Origin: Imperialibacter sp. EC-SDR9
Lineage (GTDB): Bacteria; Bacteroidota; Bacteroidia; Cytophagales; Cyclobacteriaceae
Direction: 5' to 3'
DNA length: 64,000 nt
Assembly: GCF_902498805.1 (NCBI RefSeq)
Contig: NZ_LR701593.1
Span: 38,190 to 102,189 of the forward strand
The position numbers were made by a program, and so were the translations under genes. Shown one piece after another: positions 7,317 through 17,085 of the stretch; within the stretch, counting starts at the first letter, position 1; each line of letters opens with the position of its first letter. The notes under the pieces were generated by a model. It had not been told where the DNA came from. It was given only the letters and a program-made list of their open reading frames with translations, and searched no databases.

Positions 7317-8573
7317 TTATACAGTTTCTAATTTTTCTTCTTCCAGCTCTTTTCCTGCTTTTTGCATCTGAGCCGTAATGAAAGGGATACTATACCCTTT
7401 CATCAACATGTTCCAGTAAACCCAGCGGAATCCTAGTTTCCCCCAATGGTTGACCTTGTTTTCCTTGAGGAGCTTCATCGGGCCGACGCCAGCGAAAGGA
7501 AAATTTCCTGGAACTGGCTGAGTCGTATAGTTGAAGTCTATCAGCATGGCCTTGCCGTAGCCTGTTTCCACAAAGCAGTTAGCGTGGCCATCGAAGTCCT
7601 CTTTGAGTGGCTCGCCTTCTATATACCTCAGGATATTATCGGTGAGTACCTCAGCCTGGAAGTGGGCAACAGAGCCCGCTTTTGACGCCGGCACATTGGT
7701 TGCATCGCCAATTACAAACACATTCTCAAAATTGCTGGATTGTAGCGTGTGTTTATTTGTTGGTACAAAATTGAGGTCATCGCCCATGCCAGATTTGGCA
7801 ATTACATCGTCACCCATATTGGTAGGAATTGTCACAAGCAGGTCAAATGCGACTTCTTTGTCATCCCAGGATACAATCTTTTTATTTTCGTTGTCTACCT
7901 TGGCTATGGCAAAGTCGGGCACGATGTTGATGCCTTTTTCTTCTAGTAAATGACCTAGTTTGGAAGACGCCACCGGCTTTGTGAAGGCACCGTCGAGCGG
8001 TGTCACATAGTAAATATTCACCTTGTCTCTGATACCCTTTTCGTGGAAATACCAATCGGCAAGAAAGGCAAACTCAAGGGGTGCCACCGGGCATTTAATG
8101 GGCATTTCTGTAATATGGATGACCATATCCCCACCCTTCCAGCCACGTAGTTTGTCACGTAGGTTGCGGGATCCTTCGAAGGTATAAAAGTCGAACACAG
8201 ACTTATACCATTCGCTACCCTGCATCCCTTCTACTTCACCTGGAGCAATTTGTGACCCGGTTGCAATGATCAATAAGTCATATTTGAGGATAGTCCCGTC
8301 GGCCAATACAACCTGATTTATTTCGGGCTTAATGATATCTATAGCCTTTTGAACATAATTAACATTGTCTGGCAAATAGTCTGTTCTTTCTCTGTATACA
8401 TCCTGTTCCTTGTAAACATCGAAAGGAAGAAACAAGAAACCAGGTTGGTAATAATGCTTATCGAACTGGTCCACAATCGTGATGTTCCAACTCTTTAATG
8501 ACATTTTCTTTGAGAGGTGATTAGCCATCATTGTACCTGCGGACCCTGCGCCGAGTATGAGAAGATTTTTCAT
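7317..8573 (-). CDS. Sulfide:quinone oxidoreductase-like flavoprotein
   Basis: From the chosen ATG the protein is 418 residues and begins with the FAD-binding strand MKNLLILGAGSAGTMMA. A longer ORF from 8618 adds 15 residues without homology-like character. Two cysteines in SQR-like contexts, IKCPVAP (about residue 161) and NCFVETG (about residue 334), could form the redox disulfide that accepts sulfide. A C-terminal amphipathic region (WGKLGFRWVYWNMLMKGY) would contact the membrane. The enzyme would oxidise sulfide to persulfide or polysulfide and reduce quinone. It is the first gene of the cluster with the TusE-like and DsrE-like carriers. A CTGAC-N4-GTCAG palindrome lies 60 bases upstream of the start. 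Confidence 0.85.
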   Translation of the reverse strand: MKNLLILGAGSAGTMMANHLSKKMSLKSWNITIVDQFDKHYYQPGFLFLPFDVYKEQDVYRERTDYLPDNVNYVQKAIDIIKPEINQVVLADGTILKYDLLIIATGSQIAPGEVEGMQGSEWYKSVFDFYTFEGSRNLRDKLRGWKGGDMVIHITEMPIKCPVAPLEFAFLADWYFHEKGIRDKVNIYYVTPLDGAFTKPVASSKLGHLLEEKGINIVPDFAIAKVDNENKKIVSWDDKEVAFDLLVTIPTNMGDDVIAKSGMGDDLNFVPTNKHTLQSSNFENVFVIGDATNVPASKAGSVAHFQAEVLTDNILRYIEGEPLKEDFDGHANCFVETGYGKAMLIDFNYTTQPVPGNFPFAGVGPMKLLKENKVNHWGKLGFRWVYWNMLMKGYSIPFITAQMQKAGKELEEEKLETV

Positions 8574-8632
8574 GACTTGCTCTTTTTTGGTGGTCAGTGA
8601 TGCTAAGGTATTCCCCACAAATCCCTGATGTC

Positions 8633-8646
8633 CTGACCTTTGTCAG
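8633..8646. promoter_or_regulatory. CRP/FNR-like palindrome upstream of the sulfur cluster
   Basis: CTGAC-CTTT-GTCAG is a perfect 5-bp inverted repeat with a 4-base spacer, the architecture of CRP/FNR-family half sites. Its centre is about 66 bases upstream of the start codon at 8573. The arms differ from the E. coli FNR consensus, so this is only a candidate. Confidence 0.3.
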
Positions 8647-8843
8647 TCGGGAATATGACATTTGTGTGAGGCTGGCAAAGAGAGGTGGGGTGCTGGGAAA
8701 AAAGGTACCAAGGCAAAAAAAAAGCAATTGGTATTTGCCCAAAGCTGCCCCGCTTGTTTGCTGGACACCAAAAAAATAGTTCTGCTACATTAGCCGTTAA
8801 ACAGCGTGCTGCTTATTATCAGCAACCATCATCAGCATGTTGT

Positions 8844-10022
8844 TCACCTGGCGATAAACATAAACTCGCTGCCCTGGTCGTCAGCACCAAAAGAACCAAA
8901 CCTTGGTGTGGTTTGCAGTTTCTGCATGTACACATTTACTTCGGAAATGGTCAGCAACCTGTCTCCTCCGCCGCTGGTCTTCAGCGCCTCAAGCATCCTT
9001 ACAGCAAAAGGTGAGTGACTGCCCGGTGTGCCGTCGGGCACATACTCCTTGCTCCCACTGGTCAGGTACTTCCTGGTTCGCAGCGATAGCTTCTTGACGA
9101 TGAATTCGGAGTTGTCCATTTCCTCGTAAATACTTCTTGATGAGGCCAGCACCGGATCGAAAGTACCGCCAAAGCACACATCCATCACCAGCATAATGTG
9201 CTGACACTTCACATTGTCAATAATATTTCTGAGTCGGCTGTGGCTGATATAGCTATTCTTGCCTGGGTCGTTGGCTATAGAGTTGCGAGCTACCACAAAT
9301 CCTTCACCGAAGGTTTCGTCGTACTGTCCGTGCCCTGCGAAAAACACGAAAAGCTGATCCTGCGGTTTGTAGCTCTTCTGGGCATATTCTCTCAACGTAT
9401 TGAAAACCAGGTCCTGGCTCGCATTCTCAACAATCCTTACCTCAAAACCATACCGCTCTTCCAGCTCCTTGCCTATCGCTTTTGCATCATAAATTGGGTT
9501 GGTGAGGTCGCTCCAGTTGTCATACTTATCTGTAGCAAACAGCACGGCGTAGTCTTTTCTATCAATGGCAATGGCGTCTTTCAGGGCATCCATGCCGACA
9601 ATAACCGACCGGTCGTCCGACACAATGCCTCCATCCACATTTTCCGCAGTGATCCTCACATAGTTCTGGCCATCGCTCAGGTACATATTCTTTTCAAATT
9701 CCGCTGAGGTCGGGCTAAGTAAGGGAATATCCATGGTAGCCATAGGTTCATCATCCAGCGAAGTAAGAACCGAAAGCGTCACCCTTTTCAAGGGCACTTT
9801 GCTGCTCACATTGGCTTTGATATCTACCTTGTTTTCCTCACTATTCGTATACTCCAGGCGTGGCAGCACCCAATTGACTTCCGGAAGTACCGTTGCCTTG
9901 ATGGGCTTCGTAAAATCCAGCGATACTTTGTTGGTTCTGTCAACCACCACCTGGCCATTGACTTGCGCTACAGCAAAAAGAATGAATCCAACTACCGCCA
10001 AAATTTGCTTTATCTTCCTCAT
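8844..10022 (-). CDS. Exported caspase-like cysteine peptidase (peptidase C14)
   Basis: The 392-residue protein has a signal peptide ending in VNGQ (residue 24), a beta-sandwich-like region (about 45-145) and a C-terminal caspase fold. The catalytic dyad is clear: His231 in FFAGHGQY and Cys283 in MDVCFGG, each after the hydrophobic strand typical of clan CD. The fold starts at YAVLFATDKYDNWSDL with DAKAIGKELEERYGFEV, as in bacterial orthocaspases. The start ATG overlaps the stop of the giant Kelch/FN3 gene (ATGA), so it is translationally coupled and probably acts with that secreted protein. Clan CD also holds the T9SS sortase PorU and gingipains, but the sequence resembles orthocaspases rather than these. 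Confidence 0.87.
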   Translation of the reverse strand: MRKIKQILAVVGFILFAVAQVNGQVVVDRTNKVSLDFTKPIKATVLPEVNWVLPRLEYTNSEENKVDIKANVSSKVPLKRVTLSVLTSLDDEPMATMDIPLLSPTSAEFEKNMYLSDGQNYVRITAENVDGGIVSDDRSVIVGMDALKDAIAIDRKDYAVLFATDKYDNWSDLTNPIYDAKAIGKELEERYGFEVRIVENASQDLVFNTLREYAQKSYKPQDQLFVFFAGHGQYDETFGEGFVVARNSIANDPGKNSYISHSRLRNIIDNVKCQHIMLVMDVCFGGTFDPVLASSRSIYEEMDNSEFIVKKLSLRTRKYLTSGSKEYVPDGTPGSHSPFAVRMLEALKTSGGGDRLLTISEVNVYMQKLQTTPRFGSFGADDQGSEFMFIAR

Positions 10023-13000
10023 CGCAGAATTAGTTTTTTGTAAAGTGGTGCCCTGTTGTTGTCGTTAAAGTCCAGTCGATAAAAGAACATGCCACTAACA
10101 GACCTCTTTTGCTGGCTTCCTATGTCCCAAATAAACTCATACACTCCGGGCCGATATTTCCCATTGGCTAAAGTGGTGATCCGGTTCCCATTCATATCAA
10201 ACACCGACAAATCGATGTCAACCAGCTCATTAGCGTCACCTGGCAGCAGTATGGGGATCATCGTCTGTGTGCTGGCGGGGTTAGGATACGCATCGCCCAG
10301 CAATAACTGGTGAGGGATGACCTGATCGCCGCCGGAAACGAAGTAGACCTCAAACTTAAAGTCGCCTTTGCTGAGGTCAACAGTATGGCTATCTGTGGTT
10401 TTCATGTCCACCAGCTTGCCACTTTGCTGGTCGAGCAGGTAGAGACCGGAGGCTTTGTTTTGCAAAGCCTCCATGTCCCAGGTCAGGTTGGTTGGTCCTA
10501 CTACTTTGTTTGATGATAACGTAAAGCTCCAGGTGTGGCCGCCTTTGGTGGGCACGACATCAGTGGAGAAGTACGGGTAGAAATAAGCCTCGTGTGTGGT
10601 ATACATCTCGCTGTAGTGGATAAAACGAGGGGGTACCATACCGTCGAATTCGTCTTTCAACTCCAGGGCATCTGGGTGCATGCCCACACCGCCGACGGCG
10701 GTAATGGTTTGTCCATCGCTCAGCTGTAGCGGGAACAGCCAGGCCAAATCATCAATATCGGTGCTTTCTATACTGCCCTCTCCAGCCAGCATTCTGCCAT
10801 TAGGCTTGGAAGCGATGGGGTCGATGTCCACTGACGTGGCTTCTTCGGCGAAGACAAAGCCTCCAGAAAATGGCTGCACAACGTCCCCAATGACCAGGGC
10901 AGTGCCATTAAAAAGCCGGATGGGGTCAATGCCTGTTTTGTCTGGATTGTCAGCTAATACTTGATCCCAGGAGATTGGAATAGTATAAGGATTACCGATG
11001 AGATTCCAGCCTTTCAGGAGAGTCATTGGGAAGGGAATTGAGGCGGTGGTTTGGCCAGCCCCTACGTTGATGCTGACATTGGCTTTGGAATTAAACCAAT
11101 AAGCCTCCCCTACTTTTACCTGACCAGTATTAAAATTGACATAGTCGTTGGTTGAGTTACGGTACCGCACAATTCTCCAGTCGAACTCATGCCTGTTTTG
11201 GTCAAGGTCAGCAAAGATGTTGCTCACCAGCTTATTGTCCAGCTCATAAGGAATGGTGAAAAGGTTCCAGGTCAGTGTGGTGCCTCCAAAGCGTTCGAAG
11301 GGGAGGGCCGGGCTGGCTGCCTCACCAAACGCCCGGGCAATACTCCCGTTTCTAAATTGTTTGTTCGATTTGCCATCGGTGGCTGTAATTTCAAACTGCA
11401 CACCCATTTCATCGAGCATTTCAGGACTAACGGTGAAGGAGTAGTTGCCAGTTGTTATCTCCGTGAGCGTTGCAATAGTATATTCACTTTGAAGTAATCC
11501 CCGATGACTCGCTGTCACAACATAAGGCGCTGTACCTCCTGTGACAGAAATGTTCAAGGTCTGAGACGTGGTGTTGTCTTGTTTTGGCGAGAAGCTTAGT
11601 GCTGCCACTGCCAGCGGCAGGGACGTAGCATTGCTGATGGTTAACACCGACACGGCATTGGAGTTTCCGGAGATTCCGGCGCTGTTTCTCGCCCTCACCC
11701 TGAACTGATAAGACGTTTGAGGCAATAAACCGGAAACAATGACACTTGTTGTAGCAGATTCTACAATCAAAGGATTAAATCCTTCCACCAGCGTGGCGAA
11801 GTTGTCAAGAGAGAACTCCAATTCATAAGTGACCACCCCAGCGACGCCATTCCAGTTTGCTTTGACACTAGTAGCAGTAATGTCTTCTTCAGCCGTATCA
11901 AATGCCACAGGGTTGGCAGGAATGGTAATTTGAGAAATGGTATTAGAGGGTACTGATCGACCGCCAGCATTTTCTGAAATGATTCGATAGAAATAGGTTA
12001 TTCCAGCCGTTAATCCTGTCACACTTACTGAAGACAAGTCCGGAGCAACCGCTACAGTACCATCGAAGCCTGCCACAGGAGACGAAAAGTCGGCATTTGG
12101 CGACATCTCGACGTAATAATTAACCACTCCCGTCACGGCCGACCAATTGGCAGTGACTCCTGACTGTGTCACATTTGTAGCAGCAGATGCAGCAGGACTT
12201 TCTGTTTTGGTGGTTTGACTACCGGGGGCAGAGTAGTTTGTGCTACCAGTGGCATTGACGGCCTGTACCCTGTATTTGTAGGCGGTAGCTGGTAGCAGGC
12301 CACTGACCATCAGGCTTTCCCCAGTCAATACTGTACTCCCATCGACTCCGCCAATGAAGGAAGTAAAATCATCAGTGGATAACTGAACGTGGTAGCCTGT
12401 AGCACTTGCCACTGCCGACCAGGTGATAGTAAAGGCATCTTTTGTGACCGTTGTAGTTGCACCTACAACCGGATCGGCCGGCAAGGTCAATTGTGAGATG
12501 ATATTCGACGGAGCAGAGGTGCCAGCCGCATTTCCGGCTTTTACCCGATAGTAATAGGTAACACCAGATGACAAGCCGGTCAGCGCTTCACTGGTGTTGG
12601 AAGAGGCAATCGCCACAGTGCCGTCGTAACCGGCCAAAGGCGACGAAAGATCTTCATTAGCGGACAACTCAAGGTAATAATTGGATGCGCCTGTGACTGC
12701 CTCCCAGTTGGCAGAAAAAGATGTTTGAGTAGTACCCGTCGCAGTTGTTGCCACTGGATTAGCGGGAATGGTAATTTGAGAAATAATATTGGAGGCAGCA
12801 GAGGCCCCTGTTGAGTTTTTTGCAGTCACTCTGTAGAAATAAGTCGTGCCGGATGCCAGGTCGGGCAATGCCTTGCTTGTAGCCGGAAAAGCAATGGCGG
12901 TGGTGCCATCGTAACCAGCTATCGGCGACGACATATCGCTATTGGTTGAAACTTCCAAAAAGTAATTGGCTGCTCCGATCACACTCTCCCAGTTCGCTGT

Positions 13001-16000
13001 AAAGCCAGTCTGGCCGACATTCGTGGCAGCGGCGGCTACCGCATCGGCTGGCAAAGTCAATTGTGATACAGTATTCGACGCAGCCGAAGTACCTGCTGCA
13101 TTCCCTGCTTTCACCCGATAATAATAAGTCGTTCCGGATAACAAGCCGCTCAGCTCTTCGCTGGTGTTGGAAGAGGCAATGGCCACTGCACCGTCGTATC
13201 CGGTCAAAGGAGACGAAAGATTTTCGTTAGTAGACACCTCCAGGTAATAGTTGGATGCCCCTGTTACTGCTTCCCAATTGCCTGAAAAAGATGTTTGAGT
13301 GGCGCCCGTTGCTGCCGTGGCCACCGGATTGGCAGGAATCAGGAGCTGCGACCCAACACTGGAATTTTTAGACACACCTACAGCATTGCTAGCACGCACT
13401 CTAACAAAATATGTTACCCCTGAGGAAAGGTTACTCAAATCGATGCTGGTATTTGTAGTAGAAAGGGACTCATACTCAGGTACGATTTCGGTGAACCCAA
13501 CATCTGCCGCTAGATCAATCTGATAATCATTTGCCGGATAAAGGCCATCAACACCTGCCCAGGAAAGAGTAAATGATGATTGCGTGACATTGCTAATACC
13601 AGTTATCTCTGTAGGCAAAGGCGAAAATGCGATCTTCCACAAATCGCCTTTATGTTCACCCCAGTTGCTTAAGGTAGCTCCATAATTTCGTCGACCACCA
13701 AAAAGCCAAAGGTTGTTGTTCTCATCAGTAACAGCTGTGGATCCTGTTCTGGCGTCTGGAATATTGTCGACCGTCGGAGCCCCAAGACTTCCATAATTTG
13801 GTTCCTCGTTTCGGGCATTACTACCCGCCATCCAAATCCAGACATTTTCAACAATATCAAACTTCCAAAAATCATTCAAATACCCGTCAGAAGCAGTATT
13901 TGTATCATTACCTCTGCCTCCAAATAACCATAAGTTATTGGCGACGTCTGTCCAACTAACAGCATTGTACCTGGAACCAGGTGTGTTGGCTAAAGTTCCA
14001 ATTTCCAACTCACCGTAAACTCCCGGCTGATTGATTATATCGCTTCCAGCCACCCAGGTCCATTTACCGCTTCCGATTTCATACTTCCAAAGGTCATTCA
14101 AATCAGAAATAGCTCCATTTTTATCATAGCCATATCCGCCAAACAACCACAGATTACCATTCTGGTTATTCCATCCCGTGGAATGCCAATGTCCCCCGGG
14201 AAAGTTGTTAACAGACCCAGTTCCCTTTGTTCCGTAAACTCCCGACTGATTGACAATATCGTTTCCACTCATCCATGCCCACTGCCCAGTCGATATTTCG
14301 TACTTCCAGAGGTCATTTAGCATACTTGAAGTACCATTTTTATCAAAGCCACGCCCTCCAAAAAGCCACAAGTCGCCATTTTCAAACCACGTTATAGCAA
14401 ACTCCCTGGCTCCCGGAACATTGGACTCGGCTGCCACGCCTTTGGTGCCGTAAATCCCAGGCTGATTCTTAGTGTTGCTTCCGTTGACCCACATCCACTC
14501 ACCTGTGGCTATCTCGTATTTCCAAAGGTCATTAAAATAACCCTGAAACCCTTCCTTTTCCACCCCCCCAAATAGCCATAAATTGCCATCTCCGTCGTTC
14601 CAGGTATGCCCTCCCGCTCTTGATCCCGGACTATTATTTACCGATCCAACACCCTTTGTACCGTACACACCAGCCTGATTGATGATAACTTCCCCGGTCA
14701 TTATCGACCATTTCTTGGTGGCAATATCATATCTCCACAAATCATTCAAAGTTCCCCTATTTGTCACCTCGTCACGCTGGTCGCAAACTCCGCCAAAGAC
14801 CCACAGATTGCCAGCGCCGTCAGCCCATGAACTGGCGTTCTCTCTGCCACCTGGCTCATTTGTGTCCAATTCAATTTCATAAAAACTATATACACCCGAT
14901 TGGTCCAACAAGTCAGTGCCACTTATCCAGATCCATTGGTCGGAGGAAATATCGTATTTCCAGAGATCATTCAATGAACCGAACTCAAATCCAACGGTAT
15001 ATCCTATCCCTCCAAATAACCACAGTTGATCACTCTCATCAACCCAGGAAGCAGACCATTGCCTGGGGCCTGGTGTTGTGGTGGTTGTTCCTTCACCTTT
15101 TGTTCCGTAAGATGCTTCTAAACTACCCAGCGGGTTGCCCCTTACCCATACCCATAGCCCGGTCCCCACTTCGTATTTCCACAAATCATTAAGGAAAGCC
15201 CTCGCTCCATTTTCTTTATTACCAAGGCCCCCAAATAACCAAAGATCTCCTGCACTATCGATCCACGAATTACCACTTGACCTGGCACCAGGCAAATTAC
15301 TCTCGTTACCAACGCCTTTCGTATCATAAACACCTGCCCCATTCCCAATATCTGCACCAGACACCCAAGTCCACTTATTCGACGAGACTTCATACATCCA
15401 TAAGTCTTGAAGGTCGTCGTCGGTACTCAGCTTGTCAAAACCTTGGCCTCCGAACAACCAGAAATTGCCGCTGGCGTCAGTCCAAAAAAATGGCTGTTGT
15501 CTGGCTCCGGGGATGTTGGTCGTACTACCAGTTCCTTTCGTTCCATAGTTTCCTGGTTGTTCGACTATATCGCTGCCACCCATCCATGTCCATTGCCCCG
15601 AAGTCAAATCAAATTTCCATAGGTCATTCAATTTCCCAAAGGATCCCGTCTTGTCAATGCCCGTGCCGCCGAACATCCATAAATCAGATGTTCCTTCCCA
15701 AAATGCAGCACCAAACCTGGCACCAGGCTCGTTAGTGTCATCACTTACTTGCAGCGTACCGTAAATGCCCGCTTGACCAGGCTGCCCAGCATAGTCCCGC
15801 CCACTAACCCACGTCCACTCGCCAGTTGTGGGATCGAATTTCCAAAGGTCATTCAATTGAGCTGATATACCTGTTTGACTTGTGACACCCCTTCCCCCAA
15901 ATAGCCAAAAATTTCCATCTGTGTCTTTCCAGGTTAAAGCATCTTGTCGTGCACCTGGAAAGTTTGAAGAAGCGGCCACTCCCTTCGCTCCATATATGCC

Positions 16001-16330
16001 AGCAGCATAGTTGATCTCGCTACCTCCTATAAAAGACCATTTGTCATTTGCGAATTCGTATTTCCAGAAATCATTCAGCCAAAGATTTACACCATTTTTA
16101 TCGAAACCCCATCCACCAAACAACCATAAATTACCATCGTCGTCAGACCAGGAAACGGGTGAATACCTACTTCCAGGCGGCGGATAGAACACGGTTGGTT
16201 GTTGATTTCCTGTCTGAGATCCACTTTCCCAAGAAAAGTAAGTGGTTTGAGCGAAAAGGTTTTGTGCAAGGCCGTCCAAAAAAAGCACAGCAATAAAAAA
16301 GACTTTCACTTTATTCATTCCTTTCTTCAT
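10019..16330 (-). CDS. Giant secreted Kelch-like / fibronectin-III protein with T9SS sorting domain
   Basis: The 2103-residue protein has a signal peptide ending in LFAQ (residue 28). Twelve Kelch-like repeats of about 70-75 residues follow (about 50-905), each with PGxR, GNLWLFGG, LNDLWKY and W-x-W elements, enough for two six-bladed propellers or one large one. Seven fibronectin type III domains come next (about 905-1565), then a beta-rich region, and from about 2012 a type A T9SS sorting domain (GDAYPNPAS ... GMFFYRLDF ... KKLILR). It should be exported by Sec, translocated by T9SS and attached to or released from the cell surface. Its ATG overlaps the stop of the upstream gene, and its stop overlaps the caspase start. 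Likely role: adhesin or binding scaffold. Confidence 0.9.
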   Translation of the reverse strand: MKKGMNKVKVFFIAVLFLDGLAQNLFAQTTYFSWESGSQTGNQQPTVFYPPPGSRYSPVSWSDDDGNLWLFGGWGFDKNGVNLWLNDFWKYEFANDKWSFIGGSEINYAAGIYGAKGVAASSNFPGARQDALTWKDTDGNFWLFGGRGVTSQTGISAQLNDLWKFDPTTGEWTWVSGRDYAGQPGQAGIYGTLQVSDDTNEPGARFGAAFWEGTSDLWMFGGTGIDKTGSFGKLNDLWKFDLTSGQWTWMGGSDIVEQPGNYGTKGTGSTTNIPGARQQPFFWTDASGNFWLFGGQGFDKLSTDDDLQDLWMYEVSSNKWTWVSGADIGNGAGVYDTKGVGNESNLPGARSSGNSWIDSAGDLWLFGGLGNKENGARAFLNDLWKYEVGTGLWVWVRGNPLGSLEASYGTKGEGTTTTTPGPRQWSASWVDESDQLWLFGGIGYTVGFEFGSLNDLWKYDISSDQWIWISGTDLLDQSGVYSFYEIELDTNEPGGRENASSWADGAGNLWVFGGVCDQRDEVTNRGTLNDLWRYDIATKKWSIMTGEVIINQAGVYGTKGVGSVNNSPGSRAGGHTWNDGDGNLWLFGGVEKEGFQGYFNDLWKYEIATGEWMWVNGSNTKNQPGIYGTKGVAAESNVPGAREFAITWFENGDLWLFGGRGFDKNGTSSMLNDLWKYEISTGQWAWMSGNDIVNQSGVYGTKGTGSVNNFPGGHWHSTGWNNQNGNLWLFGGYGYDKNGAISDLNDLWKYEIGSGKWTWVAGSDIINQPGVYGELEIGTLANTPGSRYNAVSWTDVANNLWLFGGRGNDTNTASDGYLNDFWKFDIVENVWIWMAGSNARNEEPNYGSLGAPTVDNIPDARTGSTAVTDENNNLWLFGGRRNYGATLSNWGEHKGDLWKIAFSPLPTEITGISNVTQSSFTLSWAGVDGLYPANDYQIDLAADVGFTEIVPEYESLSTTNTSIDLSNLSSGVTYFVRVRASNAVGVSKNSSVGSQLLIPANPVATAATGATQTSFSGNWEAVTGASNYYLEVSTNENLSSPLTGYDGAVAIASSNTSEELSGLLSGTTYYYRVKAGNAAGTSAASNTVSQLTLPADAVAAAATNVGQTGFTANWESVIGAANYFLEVSTNSDMSSPIAGYDGTTAIAFPATSKALPDLASGTTYFYRVTAKNSTGASAASNIISQITIPANPVATTATGTTQTSFSANWEAVTGASNYYLELSANEDLSSPLAGYDGTVAIASSNTSEALTGLSSGVTYYYRVKAGNAAGTSAPSNIISQLTLPADPVVGATTTVTKDAFTITWSAVASATGYHVQLSTDDFTSFIGGVDGSTVLTGESLMVSGLLPATAYKYRVQAVNATGSTNYSAPGSQTTKTESPAASAATNVTQSGVTANWSAVTGVVNYYVEMSPNADFSSPVAGFDGTVAVAPDLSSVSVTGLTAGITYFYRIISENAGGRSVPSNTISQITIPANPVAFDTAEEDITATSVKANWNGVAGVVTYELEFSLDNFATLVEGFNPLIVESATTSVIVSGLLPQTSYQFRVRARNSAGISGNSNAVSVLTISNATSLPLAVAALSFSPKQDNTTSQTLNISVTGGTAPYVVTASHRGLLQSEYTIATLTEITTGNYSFTVSPEMLDEMGVQFEITATDGKSNKQFRNGSIARAFGEAASPALPFERFGGTTLTWNLFTIPYELDNKLVSNIFADLDQNRHEFDWRIVRYRNSTNDYVNFNTGQVKVGEAYWFNSKANVSINVGAGQTTASIPFPMTLLKGWNLIGNPYTIPISWDQVLADNPDKTGIDPIRLFNGTALVIGDVVQPFSGGFVFAEEATSVDIDPIASKPNGRMLAGEGSIESTDIDDLAWLFPLQLSDGQTITAVGGVGMHPDALELKDEFDGMVPPRFIHYSEMYTTHEAYFYPYFSTDVVPTKGGHTWSFTLSSNKVVGPTNLTWDMEALQNKASGLYLLDQQSGKLVDMKTTDSHTVDLSKGDFKFEVYFVSGGDQVIPHQLLLGDAYPNPASTQTMIPILLPGDANELVDIDLSVFDMNGNRITTLANGKYRPGVYEFIWDIGSQQKRSVSGMFFYRLDFNDNNRAPLYKKLILR
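11640..13615 (-). repeat. Seven tandem fibronectin-III coding repeats
   Basis: Seven repeats of about 280-290 bases encode FN3 domains that start near ANPVA or ADPV and end near SQLTLP or SQITIP. The second (about 13052-13340) and fourth (about 12483-12770) are closely similar over their whole length, with many synonymous differences. That suggests an older duplication of a two-domain unit rather than very recent copying. Confidence 0.8.
13620..16183 (-). repeat. Twelve tandem Kelch-like coding repeats
   Basis: Twelve units of about 210-225 bases encode a PGAR ... GNLWLFGG ... LNDLWKYE ... TGxWxWxxG pattern. The GG pair plus spaced Tyr/Trp resembles the Kelch motif, but with a long insertion between blades (NQPGVYGTKG type). 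The repeats have drifted in sequence, so slippage-type variation is unlikely. Confidence 0.8.
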
Positions 16331-17085
16331 TTACTTGGTGGAGATATCGGATCTCCAATTTTTTCCTCTGGTGCCTCAGTCCCACCCAGCGAAACGATAT
16401 ATCCCACGCCACCAAGCAGTGCCAAACCTAAACCAGCCTTGACTACCATTGGGACTTTGGCTTTTACCCTAAAGTCTTTAGTGAATACCACCTCATCCCT
16501 GTTCCTGCTATCACTGATTTTGAAGCGGTAGCTACCACTTTTCACATCCTTGGGAATGATAATGGTAGTATTCCCCACATTCGGGCGCTCTTCGAATACT
16601 TTGATCTTGTTATCCTCTTCGTAGAGTTCGAACAGCAGCACATTGTCGCCACGCCCGCCTGTCCAGGTGACTTCGTAGGGCTTGCCCCGCTTCAGCACTT
16701 TGTAATCGTCGAAGTTGTCGAGAGCAATGAAAGGCACATAGATATTGCCCTTTAGCTCCAGGCTTACATCCCCTGCAAAGGTGTCTCCCAGCTCTTCCTT
16801 GGCATTCCAGGTAATGGTTTTGTTGCCGCCTACGGCAATGTCTACGCCTATATCGCCACTCACGTGCGCCAGTGGCTGTATGTAGTTATCGGAAGAAGCG
16901 TACAGGTAAAGGGAATACTTCCTATCCAGCCGGTCGTCGTTCAGGTTGTACCTGAGCACCACTTTGCCATCGGGCTCCAGGGCCATTTGAGTGATGACAA
17001 CGTCCTGAGCGTATGAAGTAAAAACAGTGAATAAGTTACCCAACAAGAAACTGACCACCCGCTTTGCGGATGAACCAGTCATCAT
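16327..17085 (-). CDS. Exported beta-rich protein with C-terminal membrane helix, function unknown
   Basis: I start the gene at the paired Met codons (17085/17082), because the signal peptide (KRVVSFLLGNLFTVFTSYAQ) begins there; an open frame extends upstream to 17241 but lacks signal character. The mature part is beta-rich (RYNLNDDRLDRKYSLYLYAS; a second sandwich around ALDNFDDYKVLKRGKPYEVTWTGG, recalling Ig-like sheets). A hydrophobic helix near the C terminus (MVVKAGLGLALLGGVGYIVSLGG) precedes a short tail. No family is recognised. It is the first gene of the coupled trio (stop overlaps the Kelch/FN3 start by 4 bases) and may anchor or chaperone the giant protein. Confidence 0.7.
   Translation of the reverse strand: MMTGSSAKRVVSFLLGNLFTVFTSYAQDVVITQMALEPDGKVVLRYNLNDDRLDRKYSLYLYASSDNYIQPLAHVSGDIGVDIAVGGNKTITWNAKEELGDTFAGDVSLELKGNIYVPFIALDNFDDYKVLKRGKPYEVTWTGGRGDNVLLFELYEEDNKIKVFEERPNVGNTTIIIPKDVKSGSYRFKISDSRNRDEVVFTKDFRVKAKVPMVVKAGLGLALLGGVGYIVSLGGTEAPEEKIGDPISPPSK

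Noticed and set aside
14761..15192. A 143-residue plus-strand frame within the Kelch repeats
   Set aside because: It is a repeat-driven shadow (Arg/His/Pro-rich) of the minus-strand Kelch coding sequence.
10019..16330. The tandem repeats as a CRISPR array or phase-variable tract
   Set aside because: The units are 210-290 base coding repeats with drifted sequence and no short identical repeats or homopolymer runs that would slip the frame.
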